From contig NZ_FJVE01000004.1 in NCBI RefSeq assembly GCF_900078195.1, positions 248,001-312,000 of the forward strand: a stretch of DNA of 64,000 nt, given 5' to 3'. Positions 19,146 to 27,462 of this stretch are shown here, piece after piece. The notes under the pieces were generated by a model. That model did no database searches. It saw only the letters and a program-made list of their open reading frames with translations, and was not told the DNA's origin. Made by a program: the position numbers and the translations under genes. The stretch is from Clostridium sp. Marseille-P299 (GTDB taxonomy: Bacteria; Bacillota; Clostridia; Lachnospirales; Lachnospiraceae). The number at the start of each line of letters is the position of its first letter. Positions within the stretch are counted from its first letter, which is position 1.

Positions 19146-19796
19146 ATGAAAGTTATTGTCGTTGGATTAGGTAGAATGGGCACAGGCCTATCACTAAATC
19201 TTATTAAAAAAGGCCATAATGTTACGGTAATTGATTCAAATCCAGATGCATTTGAAGGTTTAGGAAAGAATTTCACTGGTACTAAAATTGTCGGAATTGG
19301 TTTTGACAGGGATGTTTTAAATAAGGCAAGAATTGATCAAGTAGATGCTGTTGTTTCTTGTACAGCAAGTGATGAAGCAAATGCTGTTATCGCTAGAATA
19401 GCTAAGAATATATATCGTGTGCCTCGAGTTATTGCAAGACTTTATGATGCTAGAAAAGCAGATATTTACCATAGAATAGGTATACAAACCATTTCCACTA
19501 CAACTTGGGGCATTGAACGTGCTACTGAAATCTTAACATTTAATCAATTAGATAGCGTTTATGAAATGGGAAACGGAAGTGTAAACCTCGTTCGTATTGA
19601 AGTACCAGCCCTTTTAGTTGGTCATACGGTAAATGACTTAACTGCCATCGGAGAAATTCAAGTCATAACAATTAGCCGTAAGAACAAAACCTTTATTCCT
19701 ACTCATGGTACGATATTGGAAGCGGATGATATTTTGTATCTATGCATTCTTACATCTGCTACTGATAAACTCAAAGCAATGCTAGGTCTATTATAA
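19146..19796 (+). CDS. TrkA-type K+ channel regulator (RCK), first of a pair
   Basis: 216 aa. N-terminal Rossmann NAD-binding TrkA_N domain (GLGRMGTGLS, then IDSNPDAF), then a TrkA_C-like domain (~135-216). I chose ATG 19146 because GAGGTGAAAGCT precedes it; an upstream reading from 19047 adds 33 unrelated residues. The near-palindrome GGCAAATTTATTTGCC (19113-19128) sits just before the ribosome binding site and could be an operator or hairpin. It should be a cytosolic gating subunit of a Trk/Ktr-type transporter, but no membrane subunit is encoded nearby. Confidence 0.88.
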   Translation: MKVIVVGLGRMGTGLSLNLIKKGHNVTVIDSNPDAFEGLGKNFTGTKIVGIGFDRDVLNKARIDQVDAVVSCTASDEANAVIARIAKNIYRVPRVIARLYDARKADIYHRIGIQTISTTTWGIERATEILTFNQLDSVYEMGNGSVNLVRIEVPALLVGHTVNDLTAIGEIQVITISRKNKTFIPTHGTILEADDILYLCILTSATDKLKAMLGLL

Positions 19797-19809
19797 AGGA
19801 GGGATTTTG

Positions 19810-20469
19810 ATGAAAGTTATTATTATAGGTGGAGGTCAAGTCGGATCTTATCTTGCCTCCTTATTACTCTCAAATGGGCACGATATCAAAGTGATTGAAT
19901 ACCGAGAACAAATCTTTACTAAGTTAGAAAATCAATTCCCTCAGGAAGTATTATTGTTCGGAAATGGTTCAGATCCACTAATCTTAGAAGAAGCTGGTAT
20001 TGACTCAGCAAATGTTGTGGCTGCTGTTACCGGTTCCGATGAGGTCAATTTAGTGGTATCCACACTTGCCAAAATGGAGTTTGGTGTATCTAGAGTAGTG
20101 GCAAGAGTAAATAACCCTAAAAATGCTTGGCTATTTAACAGTAGTATGGGTGTAGATGTTGGAGTAAACCAAGCAGACTTAATGGGACATTTCGTTGTTG
20201 AAGAAATGAACTTAAAAGACATGTTCACTATCTTAAAGTTAAATCGCGGTGAATACTCCATTGTCTCAATGAAAGTGATGCAAAATGCGAAAGCTGCAAA
20301 TAAACTATTAAAAGATTTATCCATTCCTAAGAAAACTGTTCTTATCGCTATTACAAGAAATGACTCCCTAATCATTCCAAAGGGCGATACACAAATCTTA
20401 GTAGATGATGATATATTAGTCTTAACCGATGAAGTTAGTAGAAAAGAATTAAATGCTATATTTGGTTAA
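19810..20469 (+). CDS. TrkA-type K+ channel regulator (RCK), second of a pair
   Basis: 219 aa, same architecture as its upstream neighbour: TrkA_N Rossmann fold (GGGQVGSYLA, VIEYRE) and TrkA_C. AAGGAGGG lies six bases before ATG 19810; the preceding in-frame TTG is unlikely. The gap to the first RCK gene is 13 bases, so they are co-translated. The two proteins are clearly diverged, suggesting a hetero-oligomeric gating ring or control of two different transporters. Transcription ends at the strong hairpin at 20558-20606. Confidence 0.9.
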   Translation: MKVIIIGGGQVGSYLASLLLSNGHDIKVIEYREQIFTKLENQFPQEVLLFGNGSDPLILEEAGIDSANVVAAVTGSDEVNLVVSTLAKMEFGVSRVVARVNNPKNAWLFNSSMGVDVGVNQADLMGHFVVEEMNLKDMFTILKLNRGEYSIVSMKVMQNAKAANKLLKDLSIPKKTVLIAITRNDSLIIPKGDTQILVDDDILVLTDEVSRKELNAIFG

Positions 20470-20557
20470 TCCTACAATGTTAATGATGCTCGGTTAATAC
20501 GATATTGGGTTGATTTTTCAACTATTAGATTCATTCATAATTCGTTTCATAAAAAAT

Positions 20558-20606
20558 AAAATAGAGGTGGTTGTTTTACTTAAGTTTAACAACTACCTCT
20601 ATTTTT
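20558..20606 (+). terminator. Bidirectional terminator between RCK and dehydrogenase genes
   Basis: Arms 20558-20575 and 20588-20605 pair over about 18 bp with one G-T-type mismatch; T-runs occur on both strands. It serves the plus-strand RCK operon and the convergent dehydrogenase. Confidence 0.9.
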
Positions 20607-20680
20607 GATTTTGATTAATATCTATGTTACACTTCATTTTTAAATCTTATTATACCTATTGTAATCTTTTAAATAACTCC

Positions 20681-21448
20681 TTAAACAGTAGTCCAACCAC
20701 CATCTACTTGTAGCAATTGTCCTGTTGTATAGGAAGATGCATCGGAAGCAAAGTAAATTAAAGCACCATCTAATTCACCTTCACGTCCTGGTCTACCCAT
20801 TGGGCAAGTATTTTGAATTACATTGTTAATTGCGCCACTTCCAAGAATGTCAGCAGTCATTTCACTAGGGAAATATGCTGGTCCGATTGCATTTACTGTG
20901 ATATTGTATTTAGCCCATTCATTTGCAAGTGCTTTTGTCATCATAAGTACCGCGCCTTTTGTAGTAGCGTAAGCGGATAATGGCAATCCTGGCATAGCAA
21001 CAGTTGAGTGAATGGAACCTAGGTTAATAACTTTTCCATACTTTTGTTCTATCATAACTCGTCCAACTTCTCTTGCAAAATAAAATACACCATTGATATT
21101 GGTATCTATCATCTTTGTCCACAATTCATCGGAAGTATTTTCTGCCACATCTGCTAATCCTAATCCTGCATTGTTAACAAGGATATCGATTCTTCCAAAA
21201 TGTTCTTTGATATCTGCTACTGTCTTTTTAATCTCTTCTGTATTAGTAACATCACATTTGTGAGTATAGCATTCTACTCCAAGTGCTTCTATTTCTTTTT
21301 TAACAGATTCTAGCTTTTCTACACGTCTTGCTACAATAGCTACATTTGCTCCTTCTCTCGCTAAAGCCAATGCAAACTGTCTACCTAATCCTGATGATGC
21401 TCCTGTAACTACTGCAATTTTTCCTTTTATATCAAATAATTTACTCAT
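20681..21448 (-). CDS. Short-chain dehydrogenase/reductase, gluconate 5-dehydrogenase-like
   Basis: 255 aa classical SDR: cofactor motif TGASSGLG (~residues 16-23), NNAG, catalytic Ser in LGSIHS and YATTK (Tyr-x-x-x-Lys), C-terminal DGGW. The ARR after the second strand suggests NADP preference. AGGAGG before ATG 21448 sets the start; the reading from 21481 is too long. It is clearly paralogous to the SDR at 45158-45940 (shared ARRVEKL and SDASSY stretches). Single gene; a sugar-acid or ketone substrate is inferred from resemblance to Ga5DH/IdnO proteins. Confidence 0.88.
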   Translation of the reverse strand: MSKLFDIKGKIAVVTGASSGLGRQFALALAREGANVAIVARRVEKLESVKKEIEALGVECYTHKCDVTNTEEIKKTVADIKEHFGRIDILVNNAGLGLADVAENTSDELWTKMIDTNINGVFYFAREVGRVMIEQKYGKVINLGSIHSTVAMPGLPLSAYATTKGAVLMMTKALANEWAKYNITVNAIGPAYFPSEMTADILGSGAINNVIQNTCPMGRPGREGELDGALIYFASDASSYTTGQLLQVDGGWTTV

Positions 21449-21662
21449 ATGTAAATCCTCCTTATTAGTAATAGTTACCATTATTGTATCACTGTTTTTT
21501 GAAAATTCAAGAGAAATAAGTATTATTTTTGATTTTTTTGTTTATTTATTAAGATTTATTTTGAATATTCTTGCACTTCTTAAGATAAAAACTATTAATC
21601 TCATCTCTTTTTACGGTGTATGATAAATTCTTATTCCTTTACTTTTTAATAATTTACTCCTC

Positions 21663-21802
21663 ATATTGATAATTGCATCGCTTAATAATAATTTCTTATA
21701 GTAATTGATAGATTCCTATTAGTTATTAATAAATTACTATGCTTATTGATAAATAACTTTCCTTATTGATAAATAATTTCCCTTATTGATAATTTTGTCA
21801 TT
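21663..21802. repeat. Seven degenerate 20-bp tandem repeats upstream of the AraC gene
   Basis: Units of 19-21 bases run through the SDR/AraC intergenic region. The best copies (21743-21762 and 21763-21782) share TTATTGATAAATAA, itself a TTATT-N4-AATAA inverted repeat; 21723-21742 and 21783-21802 are close variants, older copies lie to the left. A 20-bp period keeps units nearly on one DNA face, ending just before the AraC promoter. Confidence 0.7.
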
Positions 21803-21856
21803 TGATGATTTCTAGTTTTTATGGTATTATTTCAAGGTTAGTATAGGCTAACTATG
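21802..21856 (+). promoter_or_regulatory. AraC promoter with iron-box-like operator
   Basis: TTGATG (21802-21807), 17-base spacer, TATTAT (21825-21830). Six bases later comes GTTAG-N6-CTAAC (21837-21852) within a longer imperfect palindrome, covering the expected start of transcription. The same GTTAG-N6-CTAAC sits at 26732-26747 before the ferric-siderophore permease. It resembles a DtxR/IdeR box (14 of 19 positions for the 26.7-kb copy against TTAGGTTAG...). Confidence 0.65.
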
Positions 21857-21895
21857 TGCCAATATAAAAGTTTCGTTATTTTAGGGGGAATACTT

Positions 21896-22684
21896 GTGGA
21901 AAATTCATTGACCTTATTAAAGGATTTGGCAAAAGAATATGCGTGTAACTCCATAAATATAACAAATGTGAGTAAGTTTTGTAGGTTACCACACGAAAAT
22001 CATATGCACTATTTGACAACGAAAGGTGCTTTTATTTTTCCCATCAGTGGAAAAGCAATTATTCACTTTGGTGATAGCGCCTATGTTGCTGAGCGCGGGA
22101 AAATGATTCACGGATGCCCTGGACAACAATTAGAATTTGAAGTTTTAGGAAACGAACCATTTCACCATATCAACTTATATTATGATAGTGATAGTAAAAT
22201 CCTATTTGATATAGAACTTAAAGATTCAGAAAAGATAATAAGCCTCTTAGAAAAAGTTTTTGAGTTAAATCAAAAACGAACACTGAAATCAAGATATCAA
22301 GGGGAACAATTATTAGACCAAGCATTTGAATCTATCTTTGAAGATTATTTAAATAGTAGTATCAAAACCAACCAACAATTGATAAAAGAAGTGGTTGCTT
22401 ATATACACAGCTCTTATAATAAAGATATTACTTTAAAAACTTTGGCTGAATATTCTGGTAAAAAACCAGATCAACTTAGTTATTTATTTTATCAATACAT
22501 GGGGATTCGACCTATTAATTACCTTATAAAATACCGTTTAGAACAAGCAATTGAACTATTAAAAGAAGAGGACTATACCGTCCAAGAAGTTGCGGCGTTA
22601 GTGGGTTATTCAGATCCATTATATTTTAGCCGGATTTTTAAGAAGCATGTTGGTTATTCTCCTAGTCAAGTGAAAAATGGATGA
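21896..22684 (+). CDS. AraC-family regulator of siderophore uptake (inferred)
   Basis: 262 aa. N-terminal cupin-like sensor (~1-130) and C-terminal double helix-turn-helix (~165-260) with the usual VAALVGYSDPLYFSRIFKKHVGYSPSQ ending region. GTG 21896 is chosen because AGGGGG lies seven bases upstream; the reading from 21854 begins inside the operator. It faces the siderophore transport operon across a shared terminator. In Bacillus, AraC-type regulators such as Btr activate siderophore import after binding the siderophore; the same role is inferred here. The gene's own promoter carries the same operator as the transporter, so it is probably iron-repressed. Confidence 0.88.
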   Translation: MENSLTLLKDLAKEYACNSINITNVSKFCRLPHENHMHYLTTKGAFIFPISGKAIIHFGDSAYVAERGKMIHGCPGQQLEFEVLGNEPFHHINLYYDSDSKILFDIELKDSEKIISLLEKVFELNQKRTLKSRYQGEQLLDQAFESIFEDYLNSSIKTNQQLIKEVVAYIHSSYNKDITLKTLAEYSGKKPDQLSYLFYQYMGIRPINYLIKYRLEQAIELLKEEDYTVQEVAALVGYSDPLYFSRIFKKHVGYSPSQVKNG

Positions 22685-22765
22685 TTTCTATATTCCAATG
22701 TTTATTTTATCTGTATGTTTATACAGATGACAGATTAATATATACTTTATATCTTAATATTTCAA

Positions 22766-22823
22766 AAAAAAGAGGAGTCTATTGTAAAACCATTTAAGTT
22801 TTACAATAAATCTCCTCTTTTAT
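22766..22823. terminator. Bidirectional terminator between AraC and esterase genes
   Basis: Arms at 22766-22790 and 22798-22821 pair in two blocks (AGAGGAG with CTCCTCT and ATTGTAAAAC with GTTTTACAAT), with A/T-runs on both outer sides. It ends both convergent transcripts. Confidence 0.9.
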
Positions 22824-22866
22824 TTCTATAACTGATCAACGCCTTATTGTTAATCTTATACTATTT

Positions 22867-23589
22867 CTAAATATTTTTAAGGTTCTCATTTAACCATAAT
22901 AATGCATTCCTATATCGATCATACGTGTGATCATGATGCCCACCTTCATCCCAAGTAATCGTTACACTTGCGGAGCTTAAATCAGATACTAAGATGTCAT
23001 ACATATTTTTTGTAAAGGTCACCGCATCCTTTTTAATATCCTTATGTCCTACACCTTCACGGTCACCACTTGACATATAAATCTTCCCATTACGATTGCA
23101 AATAGAATGCTCTTTCGCATATGAAACAAAATCTGGATACCAGAAAGAACCTGACATACTCGCTACGCATCCAAAACTGTTTGTGTTATAGGCTGCATAA
23201 AGAGAAATAAGTCCACCAAGGGAATATCCTGCAATCCCTGTTGCTTCTGAGGATGTGATTGTACGATATTTTTCATCTACCGCTGGTTTTAGCTTTGTTT
23301 CAATAAATGATAAATACTCATTTCCCTCTCCACCAAAGTTAGGGAACTTAGGATGTAGAGATGGACTTGGCCAAGGTGTCAATTCATTTAAACGATTTCC
23401 TGAAATAATGCCCACAATAATATAAGATACTTCCGACAAAAAATCCGCCTCTTTTAATAAAGAATATATAGCTTCATCACCATGTAAATAAACCACTGGA
23501 TAAGATTTGTCTTCATTTTCATAATTGTTTGGCAGAAAGACAAAACATTGTCTTTCTGCAATTGTAGTTAATTCAATATTATGCTTCAA
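22867..23589 (-). CDS. Siderophore esterase-like alpha/beta hydrolase (Fes/BesA/IroE group)
   Basis: 240 aa alpha/beta hydrolase of the esterase D/enterochelin esterase type. The nucleophile elbow is GYSLGG (Ser123), and the catalytic His is in GGHHDHTYDR (His218/219). No signal peptide, so it would act in the cytosol, releasing iron from an imported ester-type siderophore. Start is TTG with GGAG six bases upstream. It is the last gene of the permease-ATPase-binding-protein operon, 15 bases after the lipoprotein gene, which supports the siderophore role. The actual siderophore is unknown. Confidence 0.85.
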   Translation of the reverse strand: MKHNIELTTIAERQCFVFLPNNYENEDKSYPVVYLHGDEAIYSLLKEADFLSEVSYIIVGIISGNRLNELTPWPSPSLHPKFPNFGGEGNEYLSFIETKLKPAVDEKYRTITSSEATGIAGYSLGGLISLYAAYNTNSFGCVASMSGSFWYPDFVSYAKEHSICNRNGKIYMSSGDREGVGHKDIKKDAVTFTKNMYDILVSDLSSASVTITWDEGGHHDHTYDRYRNALLWLNENLKNI

Positions 23590-23604
23590 AATAGACTCCT
23601 TATA

Positions 23605-24690
23605 TTAGTAAATAAAATCATATAAAGTTTCTAATGTATCGAAAATTCTTACACCATAATCCATTAATTCATCATAGCCAATCTCGATAATTTTTTCATT
23701 AGCAATCGCAGGCACAGACTGAATTGTTTCATCATTTAAAAGACTTTCAACTGCAATTGGATCAGTTTCTGCATTACGGTCAGAATTAATATAAACAATT
23801 ATATCAGGATTAAGCGCTACAAGGTTCTCGCTTGTTAATGAACTTGTACCAGTTTCTAATACGTTTTCAGCATTGATTGTTTTTAACATTTCACTCTGAA
23901 GAGTTGAGTTAGCACCAAAAGTGTTAAATGTTCCATCTACATAAGTTACCATAAATAATACTTTTACAGGTTCTGTTTGAGATTGGTTGGATACCTTTTC
24001 TTTGATAGTATCTAAACGTGTTTGTAAAGAATCTGCATAAGCATCCGCTTTTTCAGATACATTGAAAATTTGACCGATGTTACGAACGTCTAAAATAATG
24101 TTATCAAGGGATTGATCAATTACAAAGTTACTTGCAAGCTGAGTATAAACATTGATATTCATATCATTTAAATCTTTAATTGTACCCATAGATTCATCTG
24201 TAAATGGCATAGAACGTCCAAAAATCAAGTCTGGTTCTGCACCAATAATAACTTCTTTTGACATACTCTTTTTATCACCAAGCACTGGAAGTTTCTCGTA
24301 AACAGATGCCCATTTTTCATCAGGAGCATTGTCAGGCTTTAAAATTCCAATGATTTTGTCTTCAAGACCAAGTTCTAAGAGTAAGTCAGTTGAAGATGGA
24401 TTATTGGTAATTACTCTAGATGGAGCTTCTGTAAATGTCTGAGTATACTTCTCTCCGTCTGGTCCATAGATTTCCATTGTTAAAGGATATACGGTTTCGC
24501 TAGAATCTGTATTATCAACTGTTTCGTTTGATTCTCCTGCTGTAGCGTTTTGATCTACTGGTTGTTCTGTCACTGTATTATTAGAAGCATCATCTTTTGA
24601 TGTATCTTGATTTGCTGTTTTTGCACAACCTGTTGTTAATAATGCAAGTAATAAAGCAGATGCCGTAAATTTATAAATATTTTTCTTCAT
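23605..24690 (-). CDS. Ferric-siderophore-binding lipoprotein (FepB/FhuD/BtuF family)
   Basis: 361 aa. Lipobox LLTTGC near residue 22, then a Thr/Asn/Asp-rich spacer and a class III periplasmic-binding domain with the marker regions VITNNPSSTDLLLELGL and AEPDLIFGRS. This fold binds ferric siderophores, haem or cobalamin. AAGGAG before the ATG. It sits 131 bases downstream of the ATPase; the gap has no obvious hairpin. With the adjacent esterase, ferric siderophore is the best guess. Confidence 0.9.
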   Translation of the reverse strand: MKKNIYKFTASALLLALLTTGCAKTANQDTSKDDASNNTVTEQPVDQNATAGESNETVDNTDSSETVYPLTMEIYGPDGEKYTQTFTEAPSRVITNNPSSTDLLLELGLEDKIIGILKPDNAPDEKWASVYEKLPVLGDKKSMSKEVIIGAEPDLIFGRSMPFTDESMGTIKDLNDMNINVYTQLASNFVIDQSLDNIILDVRNIGQIFNVSEKADAYADSLQTRLDTIKEKVSNQSQTEPVKVLFMVTYVDGTFNTFGANSTLQSEMLKTINAENVLETGTSSLTSENLVALNPDIIVYINSDRNAETDPIAVESLLNDETIQSVPAIANEKIIEIGYDELMDYGVRIFDTLETLYDFIY

Positions 24691-24821
24691 AGTAATCTCC
24701 TTGTCCTTTTTGTTTAAAATTATTTTAAGTTCTTTGTTTTATAGCTTTGTTTATATCCACTTAACCCACGCAATACAAGGATGTTTAACCTTCACTTTAA
24801 ATCAATAACTTCCTTGATGCG

Positions 24822-25592
24822 TTACATCACTGGTGGATAATAACTAATTAACAACCCGTTAGTATTCGGTGCTTTAAGAATCTCACAATCAATATCATAT
24901 ACTCTTTTTATTGTCTCTTTTGTTAAAACTTCATCTGGTTTGCCTTGTGAATCAATCTCACCATCTTTTAATAAATATAAGTAATCGCAGAATTGAGATG
25001 CCAGCGTTAAATCATGCAATGCAGCCAATACGTTAATCCCTAACCCCTTTACGATAGATAAAATTTGTAATTGATACCTAACATCAAGGTGATTGGTTGG
25101 TTCATCTAAAATTAACAATTTAGGTTCTTGGGCAATTGCTCTAGCTAACATAATACGCTGCTTTTCCCCACCTGAAAGTGAGGTATAGCTTCGATCCCCG
25201 TAATGTTTCATTCCTACCTTCTCAAGTGCTGAGCTTACAATTTCATAATCCTTAGAACTTTCGGTCTGTAGCATATTTAGATGAGGAGTTCGTCCCATCA
25301 TTACGATTTCTCTTACGGTAAAATCAAAGTTTAAATTATTAAACTGTGAAACTACCGCCATCTCTTTTGCTAATTTCTTGTTTGATAACTGCGTGGAATC
25401 TTTTCCATCAAATAAAATGATTCCCCCACTTGGTTTTAAAACTCTGTATATTGAGCGCAATAAAGTGGACTTTCCACTACCATTTGGACCAAGTAGAGCA
25501 ACAAAAGAATTATCACTTGTGCTTAAAGAAACTTTTTTGACAATTTCTTTTTCACCAAGATTTACACATAAATCTTTTACTGTTAAGTCCAT
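24822..25592 (-). CDS. Ferric-siderophore ABC transporter ATPase (FecE/FhuC-like)
   Basis: 256 aa. Walker A GPNGSGKST (~36-44), Q-loop AVVSQFN, signature LSGGEKQRIMLARA, Walker B LLILDEPTNHLD and H-loop ALHDL. The DEPTNHLD wording is typical of the FecE/FhuC/BtuD group. GGAGGG precedes ATG 25592, 12 bases after the permease gene, so the genes are co-translated. Confidence 0.94.
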   Translation of the reverse strand: MDLTVKDLCVNLGEKEIVKKVSLSTSDNSFVALLGPNGSGKSTLLRSIYRVLKPSGGIILFDGKDSTQLSNKKLAKEMAVVSQFNNLNFDFTVREIVMMGRTPHLNMLQTESSKDYEIVSSALEKVGMKHYGDRSYTSLSGGEKQRIMLARAIAQEPKLLILDEPTNHLDVRYQLQILSIVKGLGINVLAALHDLTLASQFCDYLYLLKDGEIDSQGKPDEVLTKETIKRVYDIDCEILKAPNTNGLLISYYPPVM

Positions 25593-25604
25593 AAAAACCC
25601 TCCT

Positions 25605-26657
25605 CTAATTGTTTGATCCAAATCCATAACCTCTCCTTACTAAAATGTATACAAAGAATGGTGCACCTACTAAAGCAGTAATAATTCCAATTGGTAACTC
25701 AACATTCTTTATGAGAATTCTTGCAATGGCATCCGCCCACATTAAAAATATTGCTCCCGCAAGTAAGGAAGTTGGTATTAGTCTTCTATGGTCTGCACCA
25801 ACTAAGGAACGAACAATATGAGGAATAATCAGTCCAACAAAACCAACAATACCGCAAGTAGAAACAAGTATACCGGTAAGTAATGAAACAACAACCATGT
25901 AGATTCTTCTGTATAAACTTAAATTAATTCCCAAAGTAATGGCTGCTTCATCACCGGCTAACATGGTGTTAAGAACACGATATTGAGAAATAAAAAAGAT
26001 ACTACATAACACCACAGCAATGATTGGAAGTAAGATATTATCCCATTTTGCACGTGTTAATGAACCCATTGTCCAGAATTTAATGGACATCGTACCTTCC
26101 GAATCCCCAGCTAAGGAAATGATGAAGTTGGAAATTGCACTAAACAATGCATTTACAACCATTCCTGATAGTACTAGTTTTACAGAGGTCATACGGTTTC
26201 CATAAGAAGCTAAGGATAATACAGCTACAGTTGCTGCAATAGATCCTACAAAAGCACCAAAAGCAGTTCCTATTCCAAAACCAATAAATATTGAGAAGGT
26301 TGCTCCAAGGGATGCACCGGAGGAAATACCTAATATATAAGGTTCTGCCATAGGATTTTGTACCGTGGCTTGCATAACTCCACCACATAGAGCAAGACCA
26401 GCACCAACAAATAAAGAGAGCAATACTCTTGGAAAACGAATCTTCCATATGATATTCATTTCTGCATCTGTAGGAAGATTGGCTGCACTAGGTGATATTC
26501 CAAATAATTTTTCTAAAATTATGTGGTACGTGCTACTTGGTGATATCTTCATTGCACCCAAACATAAAGTGAGTAAAAAAGATAACCCCAAGATAATAAG
26601 TAAACTTATTATGACCAATCGAAAACGTCCTGCAGAAACTTTTGATTTATCTGCCAT
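25605..26657 (-). CDS. Ferric-siderophore ABC transporter permease (FecCD/BtuC family)
   Basis: 350 aa with about nine to ten transmembrane helices. FecCD hallmarks are present: IRFPRVLLSLFVGAGLALCGGVMQATVQNPMAEPYILGISSGA region (in pieces) and VGFVGLIIPHIVR. Only one permease gene exists, so it would be a homodimer. GGAG lies 13 bases before the ATG, further than usual. The iron-box-like operator at 26731-26752 lies about 80 bases upstream. First gene of the operon permease-ATPase-lipoprotein-esterase. Confidence 0.94.
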   Translation of the reverse strand: MADKSKVSAGRFRLVIISLLIILGLSFLLTLCLGAMKISPSSTYHIILEKLFGISPSAANLPTDAEMNIIWKIRFPRVLLSLFVGAGLALCGGVMQATVQNPMAEPYILGISSGASLGATFSIFIGFGIGTAFGAFVGSIAATVAVLSLASYGNRMTSVKLVLSGMVVNALFSAISNFIISLAGDSEGTMSIKFWTMGSLTRAKWDNILLPIIAVVLCSIFFISQYRVLNTMLAGDEAAITLGINLSLYRRIYMVVVSLLTGILVSTCGIVGFVGLIIPHIVRSLVGADHRRLIPTSLLAGAIFLMWADAIARILIKNVELPIGIITALVGAPFFVYILVRRGYGFGSNN

Positions 26658-26730
26658 AAAAACAACTATGCTCCTTTCAAAGGAAGTTGAAAAACTTGTC
26701 CTTCAACCTCTTTCCCAAAGAATTTTCTTT

Positions 26731-26784
26731 GGTTAGTTTATGCTAACTAAACTAGATAATACATTTATTTTTCTTCCATTGGAA
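26731..26784 (-). promoter_or_regulatory. Siderophore operon promoter and iron-box-like operator
   Basis: Minus-strand -10 TATTAT (26756-26761) with a weak -35 TTCCAA (26779-26784), spacer 17. Immediately downstream GTTAG-N6-CTAAC (26732-26747, extended to about 26752) covers the expected start site, the same geometry as at the AraC promoter (21837-21852). Confidence 0.65.
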
Positions 26785-26831
26785 TGGACAATTATTAAAA
26801 ATATGGACAATTATTAAAAGTAATTTAAAAT

Positions 26832-26923
26832 AAAAAGGCAATCTTTATGAAATGACCCCCATAAGTTAGATTTTTCAGGTCTAACTTATGAGGGGCACCT
26901 CATTATTCTAGGATTGCCCTTTT
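26832..26923 (-). terminator. Large nested hairpin terminator
   Basis: Outer arms AAAAAGGCAATC (26832-26843) and GATTGCCCTTTT (26912-26923) enclose an inner stem of CATAAGTTAGA with TCTAACTTATG plus flanking C/G runs (26856-26895). On the minus strand the outer stem ends in GCCTTTTTATTTT, so it ends the kinase/STAS-like transcript. The inner stem resembles two facing IS3-type inverted repeats. The 354-base gap 26658-27011 contains this and the siderophore promoter only. Confidence 0.75.
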
Positions 26924-27011
26924 AAGTATTTTATATAAACGAAAAGACTCTGTCATTAATGAAAAAAGTTGATTTATTTTAAGGTTCATCTTATGAAGCT
27001 AACTATTAATT

Positions 27012-27422
27012 CTAACCTTTTTCACTCACTAACCAATCTTTTGCTGTTTCCATATCCGTATGAAATAAGATTTGACTATATAGAGGGCTCCCTCCCTCCT
27101 TTAGAAGCTTTAATATTAATTTTTGCACTTTTCTATTACAACCTACTATCGCTAATTTCCAGATTTTAAAACTGATACGTATGATATGATCCACCAATTC
27201 TTTTACCATATCCGTGGTTATATTTGTCTCATATAAATCCAAAAGAATACAACGTTTATCGCTTGGTTGCTTATGTAAAATAAATTCTTCTTCTTTCATA
27301 ATCATATCTTTTAGTGCATCCATATCATCAAAAAAGCTACCATATTTCAGCGGTCTTAATATCCCGCCTTTAAAATAATATGGGCAATTTGCGCCACTTG
27401 GGGAGTAGGTTACTATATTCAT
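27012..27422 (-). CDS. Hypothetical protein, possibly SpoIIAA/STAS-like
   Basis: 136 aa soluble protein. The N-terminus contains ANCPYYFKGG; the middle has alternating strand/helix character (RCILLDLYET, WKLAIVGCNRKVQKLI) and the end reads FHTDMETAKDWL, which resembles the SpoIIAA-like domain where a final helix follows a Phe-x-Asp-x-x-x-Ala-x-x-Trp-Leu pattern. GAGGTGAAAAGT before ATG 27422 sets the start; a longer frame from 27497 would overlap the kinase. It follows the histidine kinase by 40 bases and is last before the terminator. Family assignment is tentative. Confidence 0.6.
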   Translation of the reverse strand: MNIVTYSPSGANCPYYFKGGILRPLKYGSFFDDMDALKDMIMKEEEFILHKQPSDKRCILLDLYETNITTDMVKELVDHIIRISFKIWKLAIVGCNRKVQKLILKLLKEGGSPLYSQILFHTDMETAKDWLVSEKG

Positions 27423-27462
27423 ACTTTTCACCTCATTTACAATTTTTTGATTCAATACCAAA

